A DNA stretch of 30,464 nt from Spirochaetaceae bacterium. GTDB lineage: Bacteria > Spirochaetota > Spirochaetia > SZUA-6 > Bin103. The translations under genes and the position numbers were made by a program. Of this stretch, positions 7,707 to 16,595 are shown in pieces (positions within the stretch are counted from its first letter, which is position 1; each line of letters opens with the position of its first letter). The notes under the pieces are model-generated. The model saw only the letters and a program-made list of their open reading frames with translations. It did no database searches and was not told where the DNA came from. Where the stretch lies: NCBI GenBank assembly GCA_026710565.1, contig JAPOQV010000640.1, forward strand, positions 1-30,464. The letters are read 5' to 3'.

Positions 7707-7847
7707 GTACGGCACGGGAGCCCGGAGAGAGGGTATCCATTGCTGGAATTGACTGAGCCGAAGGCATGACACATAGCGCATCACTTGTGCCATGTGCCTA
7801 GAGTCTGATAGGTAGATGTGCAGCTGAGGAAGCAGGAGGACACGGTC

Positions 7848-9599
7848 ATGACTTCCACATCGTTTGATGTCGTGATCAGGAATGGGTTTGTCGTCGATGG
7901 CACGGGCGCGCCTGGCTACTACGGGGATATCGGCATTCGCGACGGCCGAATCGCCGCGGTCGGGCGGTTGAAAGGCTGCGACGCGGAGCGGACGATCGAC
8001 GCCACCGGGATGATCGTCGCTCCCGGCCACGTCACCCAGCACACGCACTACGACGCCGCCCTGTTTTGGGATCCGTACTGTCTCGACTCGGGCGCAAACG
8101 GCATCACCACGGTCGTCAACGCCAACTGTGGGTTCGGGTTCGCACCCGTGAGGGCTCAAGACGCCGAGCGCACGATGCTGATGATGTCGACGACCGAGCA
8201 GATTCCCGTTGCTCATCAACGAGCTGCGATGCCATGGGACTGGGAGACGTTCCCTGATTGGATGGACCGGCTACAGGCGCTACCCAAGGGCGTCAACGTC
8301 TCGACGTACCTGCCGCTCAACCCACTGCTCGTCTACGTGATGGGTGTCGACGCGGCCAAGACCCGGTCACCAAACGCGCAAGAGATGGCGGAGATCCATC
8401 GCCTGATCAACGAGGCCATGGACGCCGGCGCAATCGGCGTATCAATGTCGACGATGGGCGCCGAGGGCAACACTCATGTCGATTACGACGGCACATCCAT
8501 GCCGACCGACTCGATGGATCACGATGCGGTCGTCGAGATCTGTCGCGCCGTGGTCGACAGAGGCGAGGGCATTATCCAGGTGCTGTCGCAGATTGCGATC
8601 TATGGTGACCGCTCGATCACCGAACGCCTCGCCGAACTCGCACAAGGATCCGGCGTTCGGATAATTCACAACGCCTTCCTCACGAACGATCAGCTCGACT
8701 TCCTCGTGCCCCAAGATCTGGAGTGGCTCAGCGAGCAGCGAGGTCTGGGCCGCGACATCACCGCCGGGGCGCTGCTCAACCGCGGCTGGGTCGAAGCCGG
8801 CGTGCGCGAGCTCGACGCGGCCGGCGGCCAGTTCAAAGGCGTCCGCCGGATCGTCGCCTGTGCCGACGACGACGAGATTCGTGCCCTGCTTAGCGACCGC
8901 GACTTCGTTGAGAGCTTCGCGGCCGAGCTCGGCGAAGTCACAGCAGCCACCGGCGCCTCGGGCTTGGCGGGCCAGACTGTGATCGATGTCGGCGGCAACG
9001 AGGCCCTCGAGGGGCACCTCGGGCGAACGCTCAACGACATCGCCGAGGAGACGGGTCAATCCGTGGTCGCAGTCTTGGCAGATCTGGCGCTCAGGTCCGA
9101 CCTCGCTCTTCAACTGAAGTCGCCGCCAATCGGTGCGACCGGGCCCGAGCAAGCCATGTCGTACCTCGACCACACCGGAGTCATCGGCGGTGGGTCCGAC
9201 GGTGGCGCCCACACCAAGGCGTTCGGCATGGGCCACTATCCAACCGACCTGCTCATCTGGTTGGTCCGCGAGCAAGGCCTGCGGACGCTCGAAGACATGC
9301 ACTTCCAGCTCAGCCTCAAGACTGCCCGCGCGGTCCAGATCCATGATCGCGGGGCGCTTTTGCCGGGCTTTTGGGCCGACGTTCTGGTCTACAACTTGAA
9401 CGACCTCTACTTCGACATGACTCGGTACGACATCGTCCACGACATGCCCAACGGCGACTGGCGCCGAAAGGGCAACGCCGGCGGCTATCAATACATCGTC
9501 GTCAACGGCGAAGTCACGCACGAGGGCGGAGCCAGCAACGGGCAGACTCCTGGCCAGGTCGTGAGAGTTACGTCGCCCGCGGCCCGAGCTACCCCATGA
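7848..9599 (+). CDS. D-aminoacylase-like amidohydrolase (amidohydrolase 3 family)
   Basis: A 583-residue metal-dependent hydrolase. The N-terminal beta-sandwich segment FDVVIRNGFVVDGTGAPGYYGDIGIRDGRIAAVG leads to APGHVTQHTHYDAALFWDP, where HTH binds metal, and TTVVNANCGFGFAP, where Cys matches the bridging ligand of D-aminoacylases. RIIHNAF offers a further His, and GGGSDGGAH the catalytic Asp. The position before HTH is Gln where many relatives have Asp-Val/Ile. The C-terminal sandwich GFWADVLVYNLNDL closes the fold. The start is ATG 7848 with AGGAGG 8 nt upstream; a GTG 30 nt earlier is less likely. The next tetR overlaps it (ATGA). Actinobacteria carry many such enzymes of unknown substrate, so an amide or ring hydrolase role is possible. 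Confidence 0.88.
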   Translation: MTSTSFDVVIRNGFVVDGTGAPGYYGDIGIRDGRIAAVGRLKGCDAERTIDATGMIVAPGHVTQHTHYDAALFWDPYCLDSGANGITTVVNANCGFGFAPVRAQDAERTMLMMSTTEQIPVAHQRAAMPWDWETFPDWMDRLQALPKGVNVSTYLPLNPLLVYVMGVDAAKTRSPNAQEMAEIHRLINEAMDAGAIGVSMSTMGAEGNTHVDYDGTSMPTDSMDHDAVVEICRAVVDRGEGIIQVLSQIAIYGDRSITERLAELAQGSGVRIIHNAFLTNDQLDFLVPQDLEWLSEQRGLGRDITAGALLNRGWVEAGVRELDAAGGQFKGVRRIVACADDDEIRALLSDRDFVESFAAELGEVTAATGASGLAGQTVIDVGGNEALEGHLGRTLNDIAEETGQSVVAVLADLALRSDLALQLKSPPIGATGPEQAMSYLDHTGVIGGGSDGGAHTKAFGMGHYPTDLLIWLVREQGLRTLEDMHFQLSLKTARAVQIHDRGALLPGFWADVLVYNLNDLYFDMTRYDIVHDMPNGDWRRKGNAGGYQYIVVNGEVTHEGGASNGQTPGQVVRVTSPAARATP

Positions 9600-10183
9600 T
9601 CACCACCAACGATGTCGGCGGCGAGCGCGAAAAGATCGTCGACGCAGCCATTCGCTGCTTCCAGCGGTACGGGCCCCAGCGAACCTCGATGAACGACATT
9701 GCGGATGAGGCCGGGATCTCGCGCCGCACGCTGTACCGACAGTTCGATGACCGACCGGCGCTCGTCGCCGAGATCCTCGACCGGCGACTCTCGGAGCTAC
9801 ACGCCTCGGTCGTGGCCCATCTGGCGACTTACGACGACATCGAGGCAGCGCTGATCGAGGGCTCGTTGTTCTCGGTCGAGTCCGGCGAGTCCGACGACCT
9901 CGTGGCGGAGATCGTCCGTCACGAGCACGCCGGTACACCCGAGCGCTTCTTGCTGCGGGTCAACGACTCGATCGCGGCCCGAGTGCTCGAGAGTTGGTCG
10001 GTGGTCCTCGACCGTGGGCGCGCGCAAGGCCGGGTTAGGACCGGCCTCAGCGACACCCGCGCCGTAGAACTCATCATGACGGTGCACACCGTCGCGTTGC
10101 TCCGCGACGACCTCGGCCGAGATGGGCGTCGCGCACTCTTCCGCGACCTCCTCGTCGCAGCCGTTCTCAACCCGCCCCACTAA
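9596..10183 (+). CDS. TetR-family transcriptional regulator
   Basis: A 195-residue TetR-type regulator. The helix-turn-helix at about 12-58 reads KIVDAAIRCFQRYGPQRTSM, then NDIADEAGISRRTLYRQFDDRPALVAEI. The ligand domain has no motif I recognise. The start ATG overlaps the amidohydrolase stop by 4 nt, so the two are co-translated. A longer upstream reading in the same frame only shadows the amidohydrolase gene. It probably controls its own operon and perhaps the divergent SDR. The thioesterase follows after 43 nt. Confidence 0.88.
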   Translation: MITTNDVGGEREKIVDAAIRCFQRYGPQRTSMNDIADEAGISRRTLYRQFDDRPALVAEILDRRLSELHASVVAHLATYDDIEAALIEGSLFSVESGESDDLVAEIVRHEHAGTPERFLLRVNDSIAARVLESWSVVLDRGRAQGRVRTGLSDTRAVELIMTVHTVALLRDDLGRDGRRALFRDLLVAAVLNPPH

Positions 10184-10226
10184 CCCGATCGACTTCGCCA
10201 TCGGCTCACCCCCACAAGAAGGCAGC

Positions 10227-11051
10227 ATGTCCCAGATCAACCGAACCGACCCGAGCGGCGCGCGTGACGACCTCCCCTCAATCGCCGACCTCTCCCTTCC
10301 CGATGACCACATCAACAGGCAATTGGCGGTGCGGATCGAACCCGACGGCACCGGCGTGGTCGGGCGGTTCACGGTTCGTCCGTCGATGTGGGGTGCCGGC
10401 TCGAGCCGGCCGCGGCTCTCGATCTTGGCGATGGCGATCGACGGTCTCGCCGGCCAACTCCCGTCACCTGTGCGGATACCGACCATCGACCTTCGCGCCC
10501 AGTACTTGTCGGAGCCGCCCTCGGAAGGGGCGGTGCAGATCACGGGTCGGCCTTTGCGGGTCGGACGCCGGCTTATCGTCTCGGAGTTCGAGGCTCGCGA
10601 CGCCGCCGGGATCGTGTTCGGTCGCGCAACGACCACGATGTCCAACAATCACCATCACGGCTATGTGCCCGACGATGACGTCGAGCCGGCCATTCGGATC
10701 CCGTCGTTCGATCGGTTGCTCGACTGGCGCGAGGTGGACGAACGCAGCCTCGACCTCGACCCGACTCCGCAGATCTGGAATGGCGTCATCCAAACGCCCC
10801 ACGGCGGCGCCCAGATGCTCTTCTGCGAGCTCGCCGCCGAACACCTGGCCGGCCACGGTCGCGCCGCCGTCGACATCGACATCCGCTTTTTGCAACCGGG
10901 TGAGGTGGGTCCACTGCGGGCGACCGCCATCCCCGTCGGCACCAACGGCGGATTGGATGTGTTCCGGATCGACCTCACCGACACCGGTGCTGGTGGAGCC
11001 CTCGTAGCCGCGGTGACGATCATGTCGCGACCACTCGAGGCGCACGCCTGA
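10227..11051 (+). CDS. Tandem hotdog acyl-CoA thioesterase-like protein
   Basis: A 274-residue protein with two hotdog halves of the PaaI/4HBT thioesterase type, expected to hydrolyse acyl-CoA. The first half has SMWGAGSSRPRLSILAMAIDGLAG and the strand VQITGRPLRVGRRLIVSEFEARDAAG. The second has TPHGGAQMLFCELAAEHLAG and VDIDIRFLQPGEVGPLRATA. HGG with an acidic residue on the following helix (CELAAEH) is the usual active-site arrangement, so the second half looks catalytic and the first may be structural. The start ATG 10227 is preceded by AGAAGG. It closes the amidohydrolase-tetR unit and is convergent with the acyl-CoA ligase. It could release CoA from stalled intermediates. Confidence 0.78.
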   Translation: MSQINRTDPSGARDDLPSIADLSLPDDHINRQLAVRIEPDGTGVVGRFTVRPSMWGAGSSRPRLSILAMAIDGLAGQLPSPVRIPTIDLRAQYLSEPPSEGAVQITGRPLRVGRRLIVSEFEARDAAGIVFGRATTTMSNNHHHGYVPDDDVEPAIRIPSFDRLLDWREVDERSLDLDPTPQIWNGVIQTPHGGAQMLFCELAAEHLAGHGRAAVDIDIRFLQPGEVGPLRATAIPVGTNGGLDVFRIDLTDTGAGGALVAAVTIMSRPLEAHA

Positions 11052-11078
11052 CGCTTCGCCTCGCGCTTCGCCTGGCCG

Positions 11079-12626
11079 CTACCCGCTGGTGGAGGCGAGG
11101 TATTCGTCTCGGAGTTGGCCCTTGTAGAGCTTGCCGGTGGGGAGGCGCGGGAGTTCGTCGCGGAAGTCGAGCACTTTGGGCACCTTGTAGTGAGCGATGG
11201 TGTCGCGAGCGAACGAGATGAGTTCGGCGGCGAGCTCATCGGTGGCCGCGACCCCCTCAGCCGGCTGCACCACCGCTTGGACGAACTCGCCCATCTCAGG
11301 GTCGGGAAGCCCGAAGACGGCCACGTCGGCGACCTTGTCGTGCATCACCAGGCAGTCTTCGATCTCCTGGGGGTAGATGTTGACGCCCCCCGAGATGATC
11401 ATGAACGCCTTGCGGTCGGTCAGGTACAAGAACCCGTCTTCGTCGACGTAGCCGACATCGCCCAGCGCCGTCCATGTCGGATGCTGCGGATGCTGCGCGG
11501 CTTTGGTTTTCTCCGGCGCGCCGTGATACTCGAACGGCATCGACTCGTTCTCGAAATACACCGTGCCCGCCTCGCCGGTCGGGACCTCATTGCCGTCGTC
11601 GTCGCAGATGTGGAGCACGCCCATCATCGGCTTGCCCACCGAACCGGGATGCTCCAACCAGTCCTGGGAGCCGATGTAGGTCATGCCGTTGCCCTCGGTA
11701 CCCGCGTAGTACTCGTGGATGATCGGCCCCCACCACTCGATCATCTGCTGCTTCACCGGCACCGGACACGGCGCCGCGGCGTGGATGCAGAAGTTCATCG
11801 AGCTGAGGTCGTGACGGCTGCGCTCAACTTCGTCGAGCTTGAGAATGCGCACGAACATCGTCGGCACCACCTGAGTGGCCGTCACCTGATACTGCTCGAC
11901 ATACTGCAGGAACAGCTGCGGATCGAACTTCTCCATGACGACGGCGGTGCCTCCGAGCTCGTTGATGGCTGCGGTGTAGGCCAGCGGCGCCGCGTGATAT
12001 AGCGGTGCCGGACACAGGTACACGGTGTTTTCGTCCATGCCGCCCAGCATCCGGGCAAACGCCGCGGTCATCGCCGGCTGTTCCTGGATTGAAACACCGG
12101 GCAGCGGACGCTTGATCCCCTTCGGCTGGCCGGTGGTGCCCGAGGAGTAGAGCATGAACGAACCCATCGGTTCGTGCTCGAGCGGCTCGGCCGGGTATGC
12201 CGACAACGCCTCCTCGAAGTCGCGGAACGTGTCGCTGCCACCACCTAGCATCAGCTTGATTGTGCAGCCCGGCGCGTGCTCCAACGCCGCCGCGGCCACC
12301 TCGCGATAGCGGGCTGTGGTGATCAGTGCCCGAGCGCCACTGTCGCTCAGGATGTAGCCACCCTCCTCGCCGGACAGGAACCGATTCACCGCCGTGAAAT
12401 ACAGACCCGCCCGCATAGCGCCCCAATAGACGACGAAGTAGTCCAGGATGTTCTCGGCCCACAGCGAGATGTGATCACCCTCCTTGAGGCCCTCCGCACG
12501 ACATAGCTGCGCCATCTGTTTGGAACGGTCGTTCAGCTGGCGGTATGTCATCACCTCACCCGAACCCGCCAGTATGAGCGCGGCCTTGTCGGGCGTGGCC
12601 TCGGCAAACGCACCTGGATAGGTCAT
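11079..12626 (-). CDS. Acyl-CoA synthetase / AMP-dependent ligase (FadD-like)
   Basis: A 515-residue adenylate-forming enzyme that activates a carboxylic acid to its CoA ester using ATP. The motifs are in order: LYSSGTTGQPKGIKR (P-loop), PAPLYHAAPLAYT, HEYYAGTEG, ALGDVGYVDEDGFLYLTDR with the ribose-binding Asp, and RLPTGKLYK with the catalytic Lys near the C-terminus. The start ATG is preceded by AAGGGGTAAGGG. It lies 55 nt downstream of the P450 and is the last gene of the tetR-P450-ligase unit, so it probably activates the acid formed after P450/ADH oxidation. Length and motifs fit actinobacterial FadD proteins such as those used for steroid or terpenoid acids. Chain-length preference cannot be read. 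Confidence 0.93.
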   Translation of the reverse strand: MTYPGAFAEATPDKAALILAGSGEVMTYRQLNDRSKQMAQLCRAEGLKEGDHISLWAENILDYFVVYWGAMRAGLYFTAVNRFLSGEEGGYILSDSGARALITTARYREVAAAALEHAPGCTIKLMLGGGSDTFRDFEEALSAYPAEPLEHEPMGSFMLYSSGTTGQPKGIKRPLPGVSIQEQPAMTAAFARMLGGMDENTVYLCPAPLYHAAPLAYTAAINELGGTAVVMEKFDPQLFLQYVEQYQVTATQVVPTMFVRILKLDEVERSRHDLSSMNFCIHAAAPCPVPVKQQMIEWWGPIIHEYYAGTEGNGMTYIGSQDWLEHPGSVGKPMMGVLHICDDDGNEVPTGEAGTVYFENESMPFEYHGAPEKTKAAQHPQHPTWTALGDVGYVDEDGFLYLTDRKAFMIISGGVNIYPQEIEDCLVMHDKVADVAVFGLPDPEMGEFVQAVVQPAEGVAATDELAAELISFARDTIAHYKVPKVLDFRDELPRLPTGKLYKGQLRDEYLASTSG

Positions 12627-12681
12627 CGCCCTTACCCCTTCGGATGTGGAATCAGGTCACTTGCGATTGATTCGGCAGCGC

Positions 12682-13917
12682 TCAGACGCTGACCGGCATT
12701 CCGACGATGCCGTGGACGAAGTGGCTCGCGAGATAGGTCGGCTCGCCGGCGTCGATGTGTGCGTCGGCCGCGGCGAGGTGGCGGAAGATGTCGCGGATCT
12801 GGGCTCGGGCGAGGTTTGCTCCGAGGCAGAAATGGGGCCCGCCGCCGCCAAAGCCGACATGGGGATTCGGGTCCCGGGTGACATCGAACGCTGCTGCGTT
12901 CTCGAACACCGACTCGTCCTTGTTCGCCGACTCGTAGAAGAGCACGACCATGTCGCCCTCGGCGATCTGTTGCCCGCCGAGTTCCACATCGCAGGTGGCG
13001 GTGCGCCGGAACTGGATGACCGGTGTGGCGTAGCGGACGATCTCCTCGACCATGGGGTTGATCAGGCGGTCGGGATCGGCTTTGACGGCTTGCCACTGGT
13101 CGGGATGGTCGGACAGGAGCTTCAGGCCGTGGCTGGTCGAGTTCCGAGTGGTGTCGTTTCCGGCCACTGCGAACAGCAGGAAGATGCTACCGATCATATG
13201 GTCGTTTAGTCCGCCCTCGACGTCGGACTGGACGAGGGCCGAGATCAGGTCGTCACCCGGGTTCGCGCGGCGTTCTGCCGCCAGCTGTGTTGCCATGCCG
13301 TGAAGTGTCATCGCAGCCTCCATGGACATGGCCGTGCCATCCTGACCCTCGGGGACGAGCGATGGATCCACGTAAGCGGTCATCACCTCCGCGGCGTCGT
13401 ACATCGCGTCCTGCATCTCGCCGGGGATACCCATCATCGTGGAGATCGTCCAGAGCGGGAGCTTGCGGGCGAAGTCGACCACGGCATCGCCGCCGCCGGC
13501 CGCGACGAACTCCCGGACTACCTCTGCGGCCCGAGCGTTGATGGCTACGTCGAGTTCTGCGATTCGTCGCGGCGTGAACGCCCGGCTCACGATGCCCCGG
13601 ATGGCAGTGTGGCGAGGGGCATCCATGACCAAAAAAGCTGAGCCCGCCTCGAGCAACTCGATCGGCATGTCTTCAAAGTTCACTCCCTTACCCGAGCAAA
13701 AGGTCTCGGGGGTGCGACTCACATGGGTAACGAGGTCGGCGGTGGTGACCGCCCAGTAGCCTCTGGTCGATGGGGGTGTCCCGAAATCGGGAGGCGGCTG
13801 GAAGCTGACCGGCGCTTCCCTTCGGAGCCGGGCGAAGGTCTCCGCCCGCTTTGACGCGGGTTGACTCCAGAATGCCTTGGTGGAGAGTTTCCCGTGAGTG
13901 GTGTTGTCGGTCGGCAT
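12682..13917 (-). CDS. Cytochrome P450 monooxygenase
   Basis: A 411-residue soluble class I P450. The I-helix motif AGNDTTRN (oxygen activation), EEIVRY (ExxR), and the heme loop FGGGGPHFCLGANLAR with Cys about 364 are all intact. FLVMDAPRHTAIRGIVSRAFTPRRI is the usual C-helix region. MPTDNTTHG is chosen because AAAGGAAAG lies just upstream; the frame stays open far upstream only through tetR. The heme loop resembles mycobacterial CYP123/124/125/142-type enzymes that hydroxylate lipid or steroid side chains, but I cannot assign a CYP family by eye. No ferredoxin or ferredoxin reductase gene is in the window, so redox partners must be elsewhere. It is co-transcribed with tetR upstream (26-nt gap) and the ligase downstream. 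Confidence 0.95.
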   Translation of the reverse strand: MPTDNTTHGKLSTKAFWSQPASKRAETFARLRREAPVSFQPPPDFGTPPSTRGYWAVTTADLVTHVSRTPETFCSGKGVNFEDMPIELLEAGSAFLVMDAPRHTAIRGIVSRAFTPRRIAELDVAINARAAEVVREFVAAGGGDAVVDFARKLPLWTISTMMGIPGEMQDAMYDAAEVMTAYVDPSLVPEGQDGTAMSMEAAMTLHGMATQLAAERRANPGDDLISALVQSDVEGGLNDHMIGSIFLLFAVAGNDTTRNSTSHGLKLLSDHPDQWQAVKADPDRLINPMVEEIVRYATPVIQFRRTATCDVELGGQQIAEGDMVVLFYESANKDESVFENAAAFDVTRDPNPHVGFGGGGPHFCLGANLARAQIRDIFRHLAAADAHIDAGEPTYLASHFVHGIVGMPVSV

Positions 13918-13943
13918 CGATGCTTTCCTTTCGGGTCTTCGGT

Positions 13944-14579
13944 CTAGGTCTCGGACAGCAGCGCTGCGGTGAGCCGGTTGACGATTGCGAGCACCTCGTC
14001 TGGGTCCGCGGGCATTGACTGGTAGACGTCGGCGTAGCTGAGCCCGACGTGCAAGATGTTGATCGCCATGGCGACCGCCTCGGGCGAGCCGGCTCCGGGC
14101 GGCACACGGTCCTTGACGGTTTCGACGAAGCCTGTGTGCCACTCGGCAAGCAGGTCGGCGATGAGCTCTGACCTCATCGCTGCGGCGTGAAGCTCAGAGA
14201 GAAGCATCCTGGCCGTCGCGCCCCCGGGCGCGAGGAGAAGCCGTGCGGACTCGTCCACGAAGGTCGCCAGGTCAGGGGCTTCCTCGGCCAACCGCATCAG
14301 CCGAAGCGAACGGATCGCCGAGCGGCACGCCTCGACGAGAAGATCCTCTCGTCCGCCGAAATGGCTGTAGATGGCTCCCTTGGTCACTCCGGCCCGCTCG
14401 GCGATCTCATCGAGCCGTGCCCCGGTCATGCCCTTTTTTGCGAAGACGACGACGGCGGCGTCAAGGAGCGCCCGTCGGGTGGCGCGGCTCTCCTCGACGC
14501 TTCGCCTCCCCATCCGCCTGGGGGTATTAGCGGCCCGGCCGGCGGCGGCTTCGTCGGTGTGCTGTGTGCTCTGGGTCAT
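13944..14579 (-). CDS. TetR-family regulator, probable master repressor of the right-hand regulon
   Basis: A 211-residue TetR protein. An Arg-rich leader precedes the helix-turn-helix at about 36-82, reading ALLDAAVVVFAKKGMTGARL, then DEIAERAGVTKGAIYSHFGGREDLLVEA. The remainder is an all-helical ligand domain. MTQSTQH at 14579 is chosen; MGRRSVEE at 14513 is an alternative, since no strong ribosome site precedes the first. It is first in a unit with the P450 and ligase. An 18-bp palindrome 56 nt upstream is shared with the two other promoter regions of the right block, making this TetR the best candidate to bind all three and to autoregulate. Binding is inferred from position, not shown. Confidence 0.9.
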   Translation of the reverse strand: MTQSTQHTDEAAAGRAANTPRRMGRRSVEESRATRRALLDAAVVVFAKKGMTGARLDEIAERAGVTKGAIYSHFGGREDLLVEACRSAIRSLRLMRLAEEAPDLATFVDESARLLLAPGGATARMLLSELHAAAMRSELIADLLAEWHTGFVETVKDRVPPGAGSPEAVAMAINILHVGLSYADVYQSMPADPDEVLAIVNRLTAALLSET

Positions 14580-14635
14580 GCCAATGATTTTGCCGCGATT
14601 CCGGGGCGGTCCCCGAATACGACTCTGATGTTTAC

Positions 14636-14653
14636 GTACTTCTTGTTTAGTAT
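14636..14653. promoter_or_regulatory. Operator copy 1 (upstream of tetR-P450-ligase)
   Basis: The site reads GTACTTCTTGTTTAGTAT. The right arm TAGTAT and the GTT before it match the sites at 17871 and 22631 exactly. The left arm GTACTT is degenerate against ATACTA. It lies 56 nt upstream of the tetR start in an otherwise featureless 121-nt gap. Weaker symmetry fits looser binding at an autoregulated promoter. Confidence 0.6.
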
Positions 14654-14700
14654 GGAGGGTGCGCCCGTGCAACCTGAACGCCGCAGGAAGCTTCCCATGA

Positions 14701-15507
14701 TCAGCGACCTTTGAAGGTCACCGGTTCCTTCTTCACAAACGCCGCGGCAGCTTGCTGGTGATCTTCTGTCCGCATCGCCCGCACGACGTTTTCGGCCTCC
14801 AGGTCCAGAACGTCGCCGAGAGATCGGTGCCCTGCGGCATTGAGAGCCTCCTTCATGTATCCCACCGCGACCGTGGGCAGCGATGCGAGATATTCCGCAT
14901 AGGCTCTTGCCTCCTCGGCAAAGGTGTCGGCGGCGGCAACTTTGGTCACCAACCCCATCTCATGGGCCTCACGACCGGTTATTACGTCGGCCAAAAAGCA
15001 CAGCTCTCGTGCCTTGGCCGCGCCGACGAGCCGAGGCAGGAAATAGGAGATACCACTGTCTCCCGACAGGCCGACCTTCGCATAGGCGGTGGTCAGCTTT
15101 GCGGTGTCCAAACAGAAGCGGAAGTCGCAGGCCAGAGCCAAGGCCAGACCAGCACCGGCCGCTGCGCCACCGATGACCGCCAGGGTTGGCTTCGGCACCT
15201 CATGCAGCAACCTGGCGGGGTCAGATCCGGTCCGGATGGTTTCCACCAGGGCTGCGTCAGCGGCTTTTCGGCTGGCGTCCTGGTCGAAGTTCGCTCCTGA
15301 TGCCTGGTCGCCGATGTCTCCGCCGGCGGAGAATATGGTGCCGGCACCGGTCAGGACGACGCAGCGAACGTCGCGGTCGTCAGCGCTGTGCCGCAACGTA
15401 TCCGTGAGCGACTCGGCCAGCGACGGGCTGATCGTGTTGTGCGCGTGCGGCCGGTTGACGGTGAGCGTGAGCACACCGTTGTCGAGGTCCTCCAGCAGGT
15501 CACTCAT
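14701..15507 (-). CDS. Crotonase-family enoyl-CoA hydratase/isomerase (PaaG-like active site)
   Basis: A 268-residue crotonase-fold protein. The oxyanion-hole segments are SAGGDIGD (about 60) and GGAAAGAGLALALACDFRF (about 112-130). The two glutamates of classical hydratase appear replaced: GGGCELAM corresponds to AGLALALA, and PEI corresponds to AKV. Instead, KVGLSGDSGISYFLPRLVG carries the Asp typical of PaaG-type ring-epoxide/enoyl-CoA isomerases. Isomerisation, rather than hydration, is therefore the better guess. The C-terminus AAAAFVKKEPVTFKGR is standard. The start is preceded by TGAGG. It is last in the Fe-ADH-AKR-crotonase unit, 21 nt after the AKR. Confidence 0.88.
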   Translation of the reverse strand: MSDLLEDLDNGVLTLTVNRPHAHNTISPSLAESLTDTLRHSADDRDVRCVVLTGAGTIFSAGGDIGDQASGANFDQDASRKAADAALVETIRTGSDPARLLHEVPKPTLAVIGGAAAGAGLALALACDFRFCLDTAKLTTAYAKVGLSGDSGISYFLPRLVGAAKARELCFLADVITGREAHEMGLVTKVAAADTFAEEARAYAEYLASLPTVAVGYMKEALNAAGHRSLGDVLDLEAENVVRAMRTEDHQQAAAAFVKKEPVTFKGR

Positions 15508-15528
15508 CGGTGGTCCTCAGCCGTCCGG

Positions 15529-16584
15529 TCAACTTATGGCGACTTTGGCCGAATGCTTTATGGCTGCCGCCGGATCCCCCGCCCGCTCCAGCGACGGCAT
15601 CCACTGCGGATACTCAGGTCGCTGCTGGCTGACCTCGTTGAGGCGATTCAGCTCATCGTCGCTGAGTTCGAGATCGATCGCGGAGAGGTTGTCGACGAGT
15701 TGGTCGTGTTTGCGAGCACCAACGATCACGGTAGTCACACCGTCCTGGTGAAGAAGCCAGCAGATCGCAACCTGGCTGGGTGACACGCCATGGGCGTCGC
15801 CGATCTCCCGAAGAACCCTCACGACCTCGTCACCAGCGGCAGGATCCACCGGCGGGAAACTGAACCGGGAGCGACGGCCCACCGTATCCCCTGTGTCCTC
15901 GGTGTCGGTATACTTCCCCGACAAAAATCCCGCCGCCAGCGGAGAGAAGATCATGGTCCCCAGGCCGAGGTGCTTGGTTGCGGGCAGTATCTCCCGCTCG
16001 AGTTCCCGACCCACCAACGAGTAGTACGCCTGCACCGAGCAGAAACGCTCAGTTCCGTGCAGACGGGCGACACCGTCGGCGTGGGCGATCTGCCACGCGG
16101 CAAAGTTCGACAGGCCGATGTAGCGCACCTTGCCCTGCCGAACGCAGTCATCGAGCGCGCGCAGGGTCTCCTCGATGGGCGTGGTGGTGTCCCAGCTGTG
16201 GACCTGGTACAGGTCGATTCGGTCGGTGCCGAGCCGCTCCAGGCTGCCCTCGACTTCGCGCATGATGGCGACGCGGCTGGTGCCCATGCTGTTCGCGTCA
16301 GCTCCTGATGGGTGGTACAGCTTGGTCGCGATAATGACGTCGTCGCGCTTTTTTGCCAGTGCCTTGCCCAGCATCTGCTCCGAGGCGCCGTTGGCGTAGA
16401 TGTTCGCGGTGTCGAAGAAGTTGATCCCCGCCTCGAGGGCGGTCCCGATCATCTGGTCGGCAGATTCCTGGCCTTCGTTGCCGAGCCACGCCATGTGCTT
16501 CTGTTCGGGCTCGGCGAACGTCATGGCGCCGAAGCACAGCCGTGACACATAGAGGCCGGTGTTGCCGAGGGGGAGGTAGTCCAT
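15529..16584 (-). CDS. Aldo/keto reductase, copy 1
   Basis: A 351-residue NADP(H)-linked aldo/keto reductase of the YajO/Tas-like group. The catalytic tetrad is visible: Asp in FFDTANIY, Tyr in the same motif, Lys in IIATKLY and His in YQVHSWD. GLSNFAAWQIA, SVQAYYSLVGRELEREI and SPLAAGFLSGKY are typical barrel motifs, and VIVGARKHDQL lies in the cofactor region. AAGGA lies 8 nt before the start and overlaps the end of the Fe-ADH gene, showing co-translation. A clear paralog lies at 29165-30166, also directly after an alcohol dehydrogenase. It may reduce or oxidise an aldehyde/ketone made from the P450 product. Substrate unknown. Confidence 0.92.
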   Translation of the reverse strand: MDYLPLGNTGLYVSRLCFGAMTFAEPEQKHMAWLGNEGQESADQMIGTALEAGINFFDTANIYANGASEQMLGKALAKKRDDVIIATKLYHPSGADANSMGTSRVAIMREVEGSLERLGTDRIDLYQVHSWDTTTPIEETLRALDDCVRQGKVRYIGLSNFAAWQIAHADGVARLHGTERFCSVQAYYSLVGRELEREILPATKHLGLGTMIFSPLAAGFLSGKYTDTEDTGDTVGRRSRFSFPPVDPAAGDEVVRVLREIGDAHGVSPSQVAICWLLHQDGVTTVIVGARKHDQLVDNLSAIDLELSDDELNRLNEVSQQRPEYPQWMPSLERAGDPAAAIKHSAKVAIS

Positions 16585-16595
16585 AGTTGATTCCT

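Noticed and set aside
11052..11078. Terminator between the convergent thioesterase and ligase genes
   Set aside because: Only a 10-bp direct repeat (CGCTTCGCCT-like) and a 6-bp inverted match with a very long loop are present; there is no convincing hairpin.
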